DNA from: Limnovirga sp038203525
GTDB taxonomy: Bacteria; Bacteroidota; Bacteroidia; Chitinophagales; Chitinophagaceae
Reading direction: 5' to 3'
Length of the DNA: 64,000 nucleotides
Assembly (NCBI GenBank): GCA_038203525.1
Contig: JBBRDW010000006.1
Coordinates: 1-64,000 of the forward strand
Below the pieces are notes generated by a model. It was not told where the DNA came from. It did not search any database and was given only the letters and a program-made list of their open reading frames with translations. This document shows, one piece after another, positions 15,577 to 24,338 of the stretch. The first letter of the stretch is position 1; every line of letters begins with the position of its first letter. The translations under genes were made by a program, and so were the position numbers.

Positions 15577-16779
15577 TTATTTCACTTTACTCACAGCTAC
15601 AGCAATTTTAGAATCGGCTGTGCCATAATACAGGAACCATTGGCCCTTAAATTGCGCCAGCCCTTCCAGAAAACAAACCTGGTTTACCTGCCCGGCTATT
15701 TCGTAGGTTTTTTCAGGCCTTATGAAATAATTATTCAGGCGTTCAATGCTTTTGGTTGGGTTATTCTTATCGAGTAAAACCTGGCCTGCGGCATAAGTTC
15801 CCTCGGCCAAAGAACTGTCGCCGGCAGAAATAATATTGCGGCTGTTGTAAATAAGGAGGATGCCTTTATTGGTAAGCATTGCAGGCGGTCCCGATTCTAC
15901 AAGGTCGCTGTCGAATTTGTGGTTTCGTGTTGCAACTACAATTTGCAAATCCGGCATTGTTAGTGCGATCCCTTTTAGCTCAACTGGCGGCTTTTCGCCA
16001 GGTTGCATTTCTACAGGGTGCCAATTGATCAAGTCATCGGATGTAGCTGCCCATATAAACAGATCGCCCCAGTACATCCAGTATTTACCGTTTATTTTAG
16101 TAGCAATAATTTTTCCCTGCTCATAAGTAGAAACAATGGATCCGGATTTAGACCATTTATCAATATACTTTCCGTTATACGCTTTTGCAAAAACGGGCCC
16201 CTTCTTTTCCCATTGCTTCAGGTCTTTTGACGTTGCTACAAAAAGGCGGGCTTTGTCTCCATTATAGGATGTGTACGTCATGTAATAAGTGCCGGCACTA
16301 TCCTCTACTACCCTCGGGTCTTCGCAGCCGCCCTGCCATTCGTATTTTTTGTAAGCATCATTATCCGGGTACAAAACAGGTGACGGGTAACGGTTAAAAT
16401 TTATTCCATCACTACTAACCGCCAAACCTATTCTTGAAGTGCCACCGGGCTTACCAATGGTATCCTGCGCCCTGTATAGCATATAAACAGAATCGCCTTT
16501 TACAACGATAGCGGGGTTAAAAACATCTTTTTGTTCCCAAAAAATTTTGGCTTTAAGAATGGGATCTGTAAAACTATTGGTGCCTGGTTCAAGTATGGGA
16601 TTCACACTATCCATTTTGGTAAAACCAAGCAATGCCCATTCAGCGCCGTTGTTGGCAACATCAACCTTTTCTGCTGCTATAGTGTCTAATTTTTTTTTAT
16701 TGTCACTACTATTACAGCTAAAAGAAAAAATGACGGCAAAGACAATTGACAGAGCTTTAAATATTATTTGCGTTTTCAT
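15577..16779 (-). CDS. glycoside hydrolase family 130-like lipoprotein
   Basis: A 400-residue five-bladed beta-propeller protein with a lipoprotein signal (SFSC, lipid-attached C22). Fold-typical repeats include VFNPAIVVKGDSVYMLYRAQD, SRIGLAVSSDGINFNRY and CEDPRVVEDSAGTYYMTYT. The EDPR acid sits where GH130 phosphorylases and hydrolases carry the catalytic Asp. GH130 members act on beta-mannosides. Its lipidation suggests a periplasmic or surface location and therefore a hydrolase rather than a cytosolic phosphorylase. It is not in a polysaccharide-utilisation cluster here, so the substrate is open. Confidence 0.82.
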   Translation of the reverse strand: MKTQIIFKALSIVFAVIFSFSCNSSDNKKKLDTIAAEKVDVANNGAEWALLGFTKMDSVNPILEPGTNSFTDPILKAKIFWEQKDVFNPAIVVKGDSVYMLYRAQDTIGKPGGTSRIGLAVSSDGINFNRYPSPVLYPDNDAYKKYEWQGGCEDPRVVEDSAGTYYMTYTSYNGDKARLFVATSKDLKQWEKKGPVFAKAYNGKYIDKWSKSGSIVSTYEQGKIIATKINGKYWMYWGDLFIWAATSDDLINWHPVEMQPGEKPPVELKGIALTMPDLQIVVATRNHKFDSDLVESGPPAMLTNKGILLIYNSRNIISAGDSSLAEGTYAAGQVLLDKNNPTKSIERLNNYFIRPEKTYEIAGQVNQVCFLEGLAQFKGQWFLYYGTADSKIAVAVSKVK

Positions 16780-16908
16780 ATAACAAAAAAATTTTTGTGC
16801 AGCAATTATTTACTTTAAAAACGATGAGGGTCTGTAACTTAAGAATATTACTGATAAGGCAGGTGAATTAATTTACAAGACGCTGTATTTGTCCATTAAC
16901 GATCAAAA

Positions 16909-16969
16909 GTACAAGTGTGCGACGCAACAGGCGATGAGTAGATGCACAAATGCCTGGCTCAAAAAAAAA
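16909..16969 (+). repeat. dispersed arm, solo, forward (core 16909-16928)
   Basis: Core with AAGTGTG for AAGAGTG. Inner subtype CAGGCGATG, as at 5716 and 48715. The outer end GCCTGGCTC plus nine A lies 27 bp from the next gene's stop codon. Confidence 0.9.
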
Positions 16970-16995
16970 TTCAAATATAAAAACGACCATAATCA

Positions 16996-18285
16996 TTAAA
17001 ATGGAATTGTAACTTTTGCTTTCTTACTCTTTTTTGTGGCTATCCATTTTGGACCGTTCTTTATAATGTTGATAGCTTTTGCAGAAAGCTCGTCGTTGTA
17101 GGTTCCATTAACTTTAAAATTATAAGGAATGCCTTTGTCGTTTATTACAAATTCAACTTCTATACCGTTGGTGTAAGTCCAGTTACTCAATGTATCTGGC
17201 TCTTTACCCAATTGTTTGTAAACATATTTTTGAAACGACTTCCAGCCGCCCGCGGGAAAAGCGCTGTCGGGCTGTTCAGACTTACTCTTCGCCTTTTTAT
17301 TCGTTGCATACCCAGTTACCACTACCTCGGAGAGCGATTGATTATCGGGTGCTACGGTAATATTATTGTTTGTATTTCTTTTTAACGCCGTTTGTGCAGA
17401 AACAAAACCAACCGAAGAAACGGTTACATTTAATAAGCTGTCTGGAGCTTTTAAAACAAAATAACCGCTGGCATCCGTTGAAGTTGCGCGGCGGTTGCCA
17501 GCATTAACTGTTGCATTTGCAACGGGTTGATTGTTTTTATCTGTTACACGGCCTTTAAACTCGTTCTGCACAAAAATAGTTGCCGGTGAGGATAAGGTGT
17601 CCCCTGCAAATCTTAATACCGGTTTTGCAAAAAGTTCTTCTGGTTTGGGTGTAGGTGCAAGTGCCAAATCGCCCTGTTTTTCTTCATCATTATCCTTTAT
17701 GATTGTTGCTGCTATACTGTCATCTTCTTTTATTGCAGGTGCTGCGGCCTCACCACTTGGTTTAGAAGATGAAGACAAAATTGCCTTCTTCTTCAAACTG
17801 GTGTTATCGGTAAAGCTGTAAGTTTTTTTTGTTTCAGAAGGAATATTGGCTGCGATTAAGTTGACCGTATCAATCTTGGGTAAAACAACCAAGGTATCGG
17901 CTTTTGACTCATTTGAAACCGCAACCTGGGCAATATTTTTTTCGCCATTATTATTATTTGGAAAAAGAATATACCAGCTTAAGCCGCCTGCACCTGCAAT
18001 TAATAAAACCATTGCAGCAACACGCAACCATTGAAATCCTTTTTTCGGCATCGCCATCACCTTAGCATCCTTTTTTTCACTCTGAAGCAGCGCCGTAATT
18101 TCATTCAAATGTTTATTGCTTTGTTCAAAAGTTGCTTCGTTAAAGCCTTCAATAGCATCAGCTAAAAACGGATCCTGTAATGCGACACGTTCCATGTCGT
18201 GCATTTCTTTTGCACTCATACCGCCCTGCAGGTACCGCTGAATATCAGCCGCTGAATAATTAATATGTCCGCTTTGCTCAGCCAT
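16996..18285 (-). CDS. anti-sigma-like membrane protein with TonB C-terminal domain
   Basis: A 429-residue protein. Residues 1-80 are cytosolic and contain a short helical region like Bacteroidota anti-sigma N-termini (YSAADIQRYLQGGMSAKEMHDMERVALQDPFLADAIEGF). One transmembrane helix spans ~87-108. A low-complexity periplasmic linker leads to a carboxypeptidase-regulatory-like beta domain (FKGRVTDKNNQPVANATV to SSVGF, about 245-325). The C-terminus (~345-429) resembles the TonB C-terminal domain (YTNGIEVEFVINDKGIPYNFKV). The start overlaps the end of the ECF sigma gene by 8 bp. The pair probably senses an envelope signal and controls the sigma factor. The fused TonB domain may contact an outer-membrane receptor. 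Confidence 0.85.
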   Translation of the reverse strand: MAEQSGHINYSAADIQRYLQGGMSAKEMHDMERVALQDPFLADAIEGFNEATFEQSNKHLNEITALLQSEKKDAKVMAMPKKGFQWLRVAAMVLLIAGAGGLSWYILFPNNNNGEKNIAQVAVSNESKADTLVVLPKIDTVNLIAANIPSETKKTYSFTDNTSLKKKAILSSSSKPSGEAAAPAIKEDDSIAATIIKDNDEEKQGDLALAPTPKPEELFAKPVLRFAGDTLSSPATIFVQNEFKGRVTDKNNQPVANATVNAGNRRATSTDASGYFVLKAPDSLLNVTVSSVGFVSAQTALKRNTNNNITVAPDNQSLSEVVVTGYATNKKAKSKSEQPDSAFPAGGWKSFQKYVYKQLGKEPDTLSNWTYTNGIEVEFVINDKGIPYNFKVNGTYNDELSAKAINIIKNGPKWIATKKSKKAKVTIPF

Positions 18286-18847
18286 TCTTTTCCATACAAA
18301 TTTTTAAGTTACGCCGGCCATTCTGTATAAGGCTGCGCACTTTGCCCCAGTCAATCCCTGTTTGTTCTACAATTTCATTGTAACATTTATTTTCCAGGTA
18401 AAACAGTTTAATACTTTGCTTTTGTTCTTCGGGCAGGCGTTCCAAGCATAGTTCCAGCTTCTTAAAATCCTGCTCCCGTTGCAGCACGGTATCCAGATGC
18501 TCAAAGTCTTCAGATTGCATAAGCCCCGGCTGAAATTCTACCGTTACCATTTTCTTTGCAGACCGTAACTGCATCAGGCAGTGATTTTTAGCCAAAACAT
18601 ACAGCCAGCTTTTAAAATTCTGCACCTCATGATTGGGTAGCTTTTGAACGAGCTCCTGGTAAATATTCATAACGGCATCTTTTGCCGCTTCTCCATCTTT
18701 CAAATATTTTAAACAGGTACCATACACAAGATCTGTGTAGCGCAGGTATAATTTTGCAAGCACATCCTGACCGCTATTTTTCTTAAACAGCAGCAGTAAT
18801 TCTTCGTCCGTTTCCGGAGCCTTATCTATGTACTTTATTGGTATCAA
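18278..18847 (-). CDS. ECF-type RNA polymerase sigma factor
   Basis: A 189-residue sigma-70 family protein with region 2 (LYLRYTDLVYGTCLKYLKDGEAAKDAVMNIYQEL, NFKSWLYVLAKNHCLMQLR) and region 4 (LERLPEEQKQSIKLFYLENKCYNEIVEQTG with the helix VRSLIQNGRRNLK). It binds core polymerase in place of RpoD at a small regulon. The downstream overlapping gene encodes its likely anti-sigma partner. Target promoters are not identifiable here. Confidence 0.93.
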   Translation of the reverse strand: MIPIKYIDKAPETDEELLLLFKKNSGQDVLAKLYLRYTDLVYGTCLKYLKDGEAAKDAVMNIYQELVQKLPNHEVQNFKSWLYVLAKNHCLMQLRSAKKMVTVEFQPGLMQSEDFEHLDTVLQREQDFKKLELCLERLPEEQKQSIKLFYLENKCYNEIVEQTGIDWGKVRSLIQNGRRNLKICMEKNG

Positions 18848-18867
18848 TACGTTTGCAAGATATTTTA

Positions 18868-18927
18868 TTTTTTATGAACCCGGCAGCAGATTATCTATGA
18901 AGCTTTACTTGCGTCGCACTCTTGTAC
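18868..18927 (-). repeat. dispersed arm, solo, reverse (core 18908-18927)
   Basis: Inner subtype CTATGAAGCTTTACTTGCG, matching the complement of the arm at 35337 over the same stretch. The T-run faces the sigma-factor start 21 bp away. Confidence 0.9.
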
Positions 18928-19039
18928 ATTCTGATTATAAATGAACTTTTAACAGCCCTAATGCGCAGGGTGTAAATATTTTTTAAACCCGATTATGTAA
19001 AATTTTCCGCCCCTGCATCTACACTTCAAATCAACTGTT

Positions 19040-20191
19040 ATGAAACCACTTCTGCAACTCCACATTCCCAAACCCTGCCACGAAGACTGGAATAAAATGA
19101 CACCTGTTGACAAAGGAAAATTCTGCAGAAGCTGTAATAAACAGGTTGTTGATTTTAGCTTAATGAGCGATCAGCAGGTACTCAATTATTTTTCAACAGC
19201 AACAGCCAAAACCTGCGGCCGCTTTGCCGAAGACCAGCTACGGCGCGAACTAATACCAACAAAAATTGAAAGGAAAAAAACCTGGTGGTTTGCTGCAATA
19301 ATGCCGCTGCTATTGCTATTCGAAAAAACAAACGCACAGAAAAAAAGCGTAACGACTAATAAGGTAACAACTGCCATAATTACACAGGAATCAAGAGAAC
19401 AAATCATGGGTAAAGTGGCTGCGCCTGTTTTAAAAGATACTTCCATTTTGATGGGCGAGCCTGCTGTAAAAGAACGCTGCACACAATTGATGGGCGATAC
19501 TGTTTTTCAAATGCCGAAACAAGAAAGAGAGATAATGTTAAAGGGTAGAATAACAGATGCAACAAATGGGGGTGTGATACCGTTTGCAACAGTTGCAATA
19601 AAAGGAGAAAAGACTGCGGTTGCTTCCGATGAAGAAGGAAATTTTATTTTACCATTTAGAGCAAAGGAAACTAATGTGGTGCTTTCCATATCATCTGTTG
19701 GGTTTGTAAATAAAGAAATAGAAATAACGATTTCATCGGATCTATCAAATAATATATCGTTAACACCTTATATCAATTCCTTACCGGAAACAATAGTGGT
19801 AAACAGTGCTTTAACTACTTGCTCAAGAATGCTGAGCGGAGATGTTGTAGTAGTAGTTGGATATATAAATAGACATAAGCCCGTTAAAACCGTTGATACG
19901 CTTAAGAGTACCATCCGCAAAGCCATTCGCAATGAGGCTTTCAAAGCATATCCAAATCCTTTACCTAAAGACGGCACATTGCACATTGAAATGAAAAATG
20001 CCGGTAACTATTCCATCCAGCTGCTGGATAACAATTCAAAACTTTTATTGGTTCAAGAATTTACAGCTGAAAGCAATAAGGCTATTGCAGCCATAAATAC
20101 TCCTGCAAAACTTGCTGCAGGTATTTATTATTTGCGGGTTATTGATGACCGTAAAAAGAAATCTTATGTTGATAAAATTATAATCGAGTAA
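19040..20191 (+). CDS. Cys-motif membrane protein with carboxypeptidase-regulatory-like domain and T9SS type A tail
   Basis: A 383-residue protein of mixed architecture. The N-terminus lacks a signal peptide and holds a conserved-looking block IPKPCHEDWNKM...GKFCRSCNKQVVDFS with C13, C29, C32 and C59, possibly metal binding. One transmembrane segment (81-94, ending NAQ) follows. The periplasmic part has a CarboxypepD_reg-like domain (MLKGRITDATNGGVIPFATV to SSVGF) and ends in AYPNP...YYLRVIDDRKKKSYVDKIIIE, typical of a T9SS type A sorting domain. The unprocessed N-terminus and the T9SS tail are hard to reconcile. Function unknown. Confidence 0.8.
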   Translation: MKPLLQLHIPKPCHEDWNKMTPVDKGKFCRSCNKQVVDFSLMSDQQVLNYFSTATAKTCGRFAEDQLRRELIPTKIERKKTWWFAAIMPLLLLFEKTNAQKKSVTTNKVTTAIITQESREQIMGKVAAPVLKDTSILMGEPAVKERCTQLMGDTVFQMPKQEREIMLKGRITDATNGGVIPFATVAIKGEKTAVASDEEGNFILPFRAKETNVVLSISSVGFVNKEIEITISSDLSNNISLTPYINSLPETIVVNSALTTCSRMLSGDVVVVVGYINRHKPVKTVDTLKSTIRKAIRNEAFKAYPNPLPKDGTLHIEMKNAGNYSIQLLDNNSKLLLVQEFTAESNKAIAAINTPAKLAAGIYYLRVIDDRKKKSYVDKIIIE

Positions 20192-20223
20192 CGGGCTGTT
20201 CATTGCTCAATTGAAAGTAGAAC

Positions 20224-20281
20224 CCTGCAGTGTGCGACGCAAGAGGCGATGCTATGACAAATGGAAAGTTGGGCCAATAAA
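20224..20281 (+). repeat. dispersed arm, solo, forward, degraded GTAC end (core 20224-20243)
   Basis: The inner end reads CCTGCAGTGTGCGACGCAAG. GAGGCGATGCTATGA and GTTGGGCCAATAAA follow. The outer end stops about 10 bp from the xerD stop codon. Confidence 0.8.
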
Positions 20282-20290
20282 ATGTATTGC

Positions 20291-21196
20291 TTAATATTTC
20301 TTAAAAGCCGGATGAAACAACTGCAGCGTGCTGCGCAAATAGTCCTTATCTAAATGCGTATATATTTCTGTAGTAGTTATACTTGCATGGCCAAGCATTT
20401 CCTGCACGGCACGCAGGTCTGCGCCTGCATCTACCAAATGCGTTGCGAAGGAATGGCGAAAAGTATGTGGCGAAATAGTTTTTGTAATACCCGCCTTTTT
20501 TGCCAGATCTTTTATAATATAGAAGATCATGATGCGGCTTAATGCGTTGCCGCGGTTGTTTAAAAACAGAATGTCGCTGCTGTTATTTTTTAATGGCTGG
20601 TGTATGCGTATATGATCTTTGTAAATTTTAATGTATTTAATGGCATCACTGCCAATGGGCACTAAACGTTCCTTATCGCCTTTACCAATTACGCGTATAA
20701 ATCCATCATCAAGGTACAGGCAACTGATCTTTAAATTAATAAGTTCGCTTACCCGCAACCCGCAACTGTACAATGTTTCCAGTATGGCTTTATTACGGCC
20801 ACCGTCGGGCTTGCTAAGATCTATTTTAGCAATCATCTGCTCTATTTCTCCGATGCTTAAAAAATCGGGTAGTGCCCGTTTAAGCCGGGGTGTTTCAAGT
20901 AAAACAGAAGGATCGGCGTTCACTATATTTTCCTGAAGGCAGTATTTATAAAACCCCCGTATGCCCGATAAAGTTCTTGCCTGCGATGTTGCTGCAATAC
21001 CCAGCTCTGCAACAGCTTTTATAAAACCCTGCAGGTCTTTTAGATCCAGTTCTGCCGGGCTTTTTATAAGGTTGACGCTTTGCAGGTATTGCGTAAGTTT
21101 ATCTACATCGCGCAGGTATGCTTCCACCGAGTTATCGCTCAGCGACCGCTCCAGCTGCAGGTATGCTTTAAACCCATTTTTATACGGCTCCCACAT
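20291..21196 (-). CDS. xerD: tyrosine recombinase XerD
   Basis: A 301-residue recombinase that resolves chromosome dimers at dif with XerC. The N-terminal SAM-like domain (LERSLSDNSVEAYLRDVDKLTQYL) and catalytic residues are complete: Arg in YSCGLRVSELINL, HTFRHSFATHLVDAGADLRAVQEMLGHASITTT, and Tyr in EIYTHL. Length and motifs match the housekeeping enzyme, unlike the element integrase at the left edge. Confidence 0.95.
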   Translation of the reverse strand: MWEPYKNGFKAYLQLERSLSDNSVEAYLRDVDKLTQYLQSVNLIKSPAELDLKDLQGFIKAVAELGIAATSQARTLSGIRGFYKYCLQENIVNADPSVLLETPRLKRALPDFLSIGEIEQMIAKIDLSKPDGGRNKAILETLYSCGLRVSELINLKISCLYLDDGFIRVIGKGDKERLVPIGSDAIKYIKIYKDHIRIHQPLKNNSSDILFLNNRGNALSRIMIFYIIKDLAKKAGITKTISPHTFRHSFATHLVDAGADLRAVQEMLGHASITTTEIYTHLDKDYLRSTLQLFHPAFKKY

Positions 21197-21301
21197 GCGC
21201 TTTTAATATTTTAAAATCAGTTCTGCCATTGGTTCGTTTTATCGCCTATATTCGTTTCAACTATCAATATTAAATATTCAACCGCACAATCATAATTTTA
21301 T

Positions 21302-21805
21302 ATGCAAGCTGTTAATCTCCGGTACTTTAAACAGAAACTGCGTTATAATCAAAAAGCATTTAAAAGTTTTCTTGGCAAACTTGGCAAAAAGCCACCAAAG
21401 GCACTGGATAAAATTGCCGCGCAAATTAATGACGAAATATGGCAGGAAGTTGACTGCACATCCTGCGCCAATTGCTGCAAAGTAATGACCCCCACTTTCA
21501 CTGAAAAAGATATTAAACGCATCGCCGCTCATTTTGAAATGCCAGAGCAGGAGTTTAAAGACAAATGGCTTTACCAGGACAAAAAAAGCAAAGACTGGAT
21601 GAACACCAAACAGCCCTGCCAGTTTTTAAACCTTAACAATAATATGTGTTCCATTTACGAAGTACGCCCTGCAGACTGCGCCGGTTTTCCGCACCTTGCC
21701 AAAAAGAAAATGGTAGATTATATACACATACACCTGCAAAATATTCAGTATTGCCCGGCCACTTATAGGATGGTGGAAAAAATGATGGAGCGGGTAAATT
21801 TATAG
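21302..21805 (+). CDS. YkgJ-type Cys-cluster protein
   Basis: A 167-residue protein with CTSCANCCKVM, a central PCQFLNLNNNMCSIYEVRPADCAGFPH and a late YCPATY. This spacing of Cys residues is that of the YkgJ/CxxCxxCC family, presumed to bind zinc or an Fe-S cluster. Function is not established. It starts 105 bp from the divergent xerD, so the two may share a control region. Confidence 0.88.
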   Translation: MQAVNLRYFKQKLRYNQKAFKSFLGKLGKKPPKALDKIAAQINDEIWQEVDCTSCANCCKVMTPTFTEKDIKRIAAHFEMPEQEFKDKWLYQDKKSKDWMNTKQPCQFLNLNNNMCSIYEVRPADCAGFPHLAKKKMVDYIHIHLQNIQYCPATYRMVEKMMERVNL

Positions 21806-21834
21806 TTGGTGGTTTGTTGTTGGTAGTGAATACA

Positions 21835-22018
21835 TTTTTGGTTCAGGCAGAAAAGCATCTATGAGGCTTGCTTACCGCATTAGGCGGACTCACGTACTCT
21901 TAAAAGTATAGCATCAACACAAACAGGCCTTGCATTTGTTGCCCAATCTTATTCTGAATGTACAAGAGTGCGACGCAAGTAAAGTTCAATAGCAGCAATG
22001 CAGCCGGGCCACTAAAAA
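21835..22018. repeat. paired-arm element (arms 21835-21897 and 21960-22018)
   Basis: The left arm begins TTTTTGGTTCAGGC and has a diverged hairpin-type core (TTACCGCATTAGGCGGACTCACGTAC). The right arm has a perfect core at 21960 and an outer end GCCGGGCCACTAAAAA that contains the yraN stop codon. The arms lie 62 bp apart. Confidence 0.85.
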
Positions 22019-22374
22019 TATACATCTTCAATCAAAAAATATTCGGTGGGCATGTTATAATGCAGGTTAATGGAAAGTACATCGAACTGAACATATTTCC
22101 AATGCGGGTTTTTGTACTGGTATTCTTCGGCGGCATTTTTTAGGTTGTTCATTTTTTCGCGGCCAATACTTTCTTCGGGGTTGCCAAACTTATTGGATGT
22201 GCGTGTTTTTATTTCAAAGAAATGCAGCAGGTTTCCTTTGCTGGCAATAATATCCACCTCCCAATGTTTAAAACGCCAGTTGCGCTCCACAATTACATAG
22301 CCATTTTTTACAAGAAATACGGCGGCAAGTTCTTCGCCTTTATCGCCCAGTTCTTTGTTGTAATTATTGCTCAT
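22012..22374 (-). CDS. yraN: YraN family protein (UPF0102)
   Basis: A 120-residue restriction-endonuclease-fold protein. GDKGEELAAVFLVKNGYVIVERNWR, WEVDIIASKGNLLHFFEIKTRTS and the SIGREKMNNLKNAAEEY helix give the PD-(D/E)xK core with E, D and ExK in place. Family role is unsettled (nuclease-like, possibly recombination). The last codons and the stop lie inside a dispersed repeat arm, so the C-terminus may have been shaped by that element. Confidence 0.92.
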   Translation of the reverse strand: MSNNYNKELGDKGEELAAVFLVKNGYVIVERNWRFKHWEVDIIASKGNLLHFFEIKTRTSNKFGNPEESIGREKMNNLKNAAEEYQYKNPHWKYVQFDVLSINLHYNMPTEYFLIEDVYF

Positions 22375-22469
22375 ACAAATTTTGGTTTAGCTGGTTTATA
22401 TTCTTAATAGTGTGTTTGCGGCTACAACTATTATCTGCTTAATATTGCAAAGCACTTTAAAAATAAAAT

Positions 22470-23672
22470 ATGTTACAAGATAAAATATTTCAGCTAAAGG
22501 GCAAAGTGATGCATTATGCATGGGGCGGCTACCAGTTTATTCCGCACTGGATGGGTGTAGAAAACACTGGACATAAACCTTATGCCGAATATTGGATGGG
22601 CGCACACCCGTTGGCTCCTTCGCTCCTGCTGAAAGAAGAAACTGAAGTTTCTTTACGTGATAATATCAATGAAAACCCAACGCTTTTTCTTGGCGAAAAA
22701 GTATTTCAGCAGTTTGGCGAACTCCCTTACCTCTTCAAAGTTCAGGATGTAAAAGAAATGCTTTCTTTTCAGGTACATCCTTCTAAGACTGAGGCAGAAA
22801 AAGGCTTTGCAGCCGAAGAAGCTGCAGCTATTCCGGCAAATGCACCCAACCGGAATTACAAGGATAAAAACCACAAACCAGAAGTATTGGTGGCATTAAG
22901 TGAGTTTTGGCTGCTGCATGGCTTTCAGGAAAAAGAAATGCTAAGAAAAACATTAGAGTCGGTTCCTGAATTTCAAAGCCTGCTTCCGCTTTTTGAATAT
23001 GAAGGATATAAAGGATTGTACCAGCACGTAATGGAAATGCCGCAGGAACTATTGAACTTATTGCTGTTGCCTTTGATTGAAAGGGAAATAACGCGCAAAA
23101 AAAATAATGAACTTACCAAACAAGATCCCGGCTGGTGGGCAGCAAAATTATTTGATAACGGCACTCCCGAAAATATTGACCGCGGTCTTTTCTCCATTTA
23201 CTTTTTCAACATCGTAAAAGTTAATGCTGGCGAAGGGGTTTTTCAGGGTGCTGGCATACCGCATGCTTACCTGGAAGGCCAGACTATGGAACTGATGGCA
23301 AACAGCGATAATGTATTGCGTGGCGGCCTTACCCCAAAGCATATTGATATACCCGAGCTGATGAAACATACCAGTTTTGAAGGCATTATTCCCGCAGTAA
23401 TAAAAGGAAATAACCTTGGCAACGGTGAACAAAATTACCCCTGCCCCGTGCCAGATTTTGGCATCAGCAAGATTGAACTTTCAGCAGCGCAAACACATAC
23501 AGGTAAAGCTTCTTCGCTCGAAATAATCGTGGTTATGGAAGGCGAAATGCGGCTAACCGGTTCCGTTTCGTTGTCGCTGAAAAAAGGAGAAGCTGTAGCC
23601 ATTTTGCCGGAAGAAACCTACATTATTTCCACACGGGAAAAATTACTCGCTTATAAAGCATTTGTGCCTTGA
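22470..23672 (+). CDS. manA: mannose-6-phosphate isomerase, class I
   Basis: A 400-residue zinc enzyme that interconverts mannose 6-phosphate and fructose 6-phosphate. Metal ligands sit in FQVHPSK, NHKPEVLVAL and the late GIPHAYLEGQTMELMANSDNVLRGG. The N-terminal YAWGG and AEYWMGAHPLAPS are class I signatures. It could supply mannose phosphate for surface glycans. It starts 95 bp from the divergent yraN. Confidence 0.94.
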   Translation: MLQDKIFQLKGKVMHYAWGGYQFIPHWMGVENTGHKPYAEYWMGAHPLAPSLLLKEETEVSLRDNINENPTLFLGEKVFQQFGELPYLFKVQDVKEMLSFQVHPSKTEAEKGFAAEEAAAIPANAPNRNYKDKNHKPEVLVALSEFWLLHGFQEKEMLRKTLESVPEFQSLLPLFEYEGYKGLYQHVMEMPQELLNLLLLPLIEREITRKKNNELTKQDPGWWAAKLFDNGTPENIDRGLFSIYFFNIVKVNAGEGVFQGAGIPHAYLEGQTMELMANSDNVLRGGLTPKHIDIPELMKHTSFEGIIPAVIKGNNLGNGEQNYPCPVPDFGISKIELSAAQTHTGKASSLEIIVVMEGEMRLTGSVSLSLKKGEAVAILPEETYIISTREKLLAYKAFVP

Positions 23673-23691
23673 GATTTTAGACTTACTTTTG
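23661..23691 (+). promoter_or_regulatory. Bacteroidota-type promoter for the DUF6580 gene
   Basis: TTTG (23661-23664), 19-bp spacer, TACTTTTG (23684-23691) match the -33/-7 consensus and spacing. It overlaps the end of manA and lies 23 bp upstream of the next ATG. Confidence 0.6.
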
Positions 23692-23714
23692 CCTCTCAGA
23701 ACAAATTATTTACA

Positions 23715-24290
23715 ATGAAATTGAATAAGCAAACCATAATTTTTATTTTCATCATTATTGCGATTACCACTGTAATTAAAGTGGTTTGCGCACCTCAACT
23801 TAATCTCAGCGGATTCTCAGCCGGCCTTGCGGTAGCATTATTTGCAGGCTTTGCCGAGAAAGATATGAAGAAAGCACTATTACTTCCTTTGGTTACCATT
23901 TTTATAAGCGATGTGCTTATACAGCTTTTGTTCCTGGCAAACCTTTTTCCTTTCGAAGGCTTTTACAACAACCAATGGATCAATTACCTGCTCATTGCAT
24001 CAATCACCCTTATAGGTATGTTAATGCGCAAGGGAAAGATCGCAGGTATTTTAGCGGCTTCCGTGCTCGGTCCGGCTTTCTTTTTTGTTGTGTCCAACTA
24101 CATCGTTTGGGCATCTCAGGGAAATACAATGGGATATACAAATGATTTCAGCGGATTAATCACGTGTTACACCGCAGGACTACCTTTCTACAGGAACAAT
24201 GTTATTGCCACACTTATTTTTCTGCCATCCTTTTTGGGTATATACCAGTGGCTAGTAAAAGGAAAATTTGCCATAGAATTTGCAAAATAG
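23715..24290 (+). CDS. DUF6580 family multi-pass membrane protein (putative transport component)
   Basis: A 191-residue integral membrane protein with about five hydrophobic segments. The FFFVVSNYIVWASQ and AGLPFYRNNVIATLIF stretches match the DUF6580 family. These look like small-molecule uptake S-component-type proteins, but the substrate is unknown. It has its own promoter and shares a bidirectional terminator with rnhA. Confidence 0.8.
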   Translation: MKLNKQTIIFIFIIIAITTVIKVVCAPQLNLSGFSAGLAVALFAGFAEKDMKKALLLPLVTIFISDVLIQLLFLANLFPFEGFYNNQWINYLLIASITLIGMLMRKGKIAGILAASVLGPAFFFVVSNYIVWASQGNTMGYTNDFSGLITCYTAGLPFYRNNVIATLIFLPSFLGIYQWLVKGKFAIEFAK

Positions 24291-24307
24291 AAAAGCTTAT
24301 CATAAAT

Positions 24308-24334
24308 AAAGCCCGGAACAATGTTTCGGGCTTT
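24308..24334. terminator. bidirectional terminator between convergent genes
   Basis: AAAGCCCGGAAC and GTTTCGGGCTTT form a stem (one G-T pair) around a short loop between the DUF6580 and rnhA stops. Confidence 0.88.
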
Positions 24335-24338
24335 GTTA

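Noticed and set aside
20291..21196. Second mobile-element integrase
   Set aside because: All motifs and the length fit housekeeping XerD, and no element boundaries are seen.
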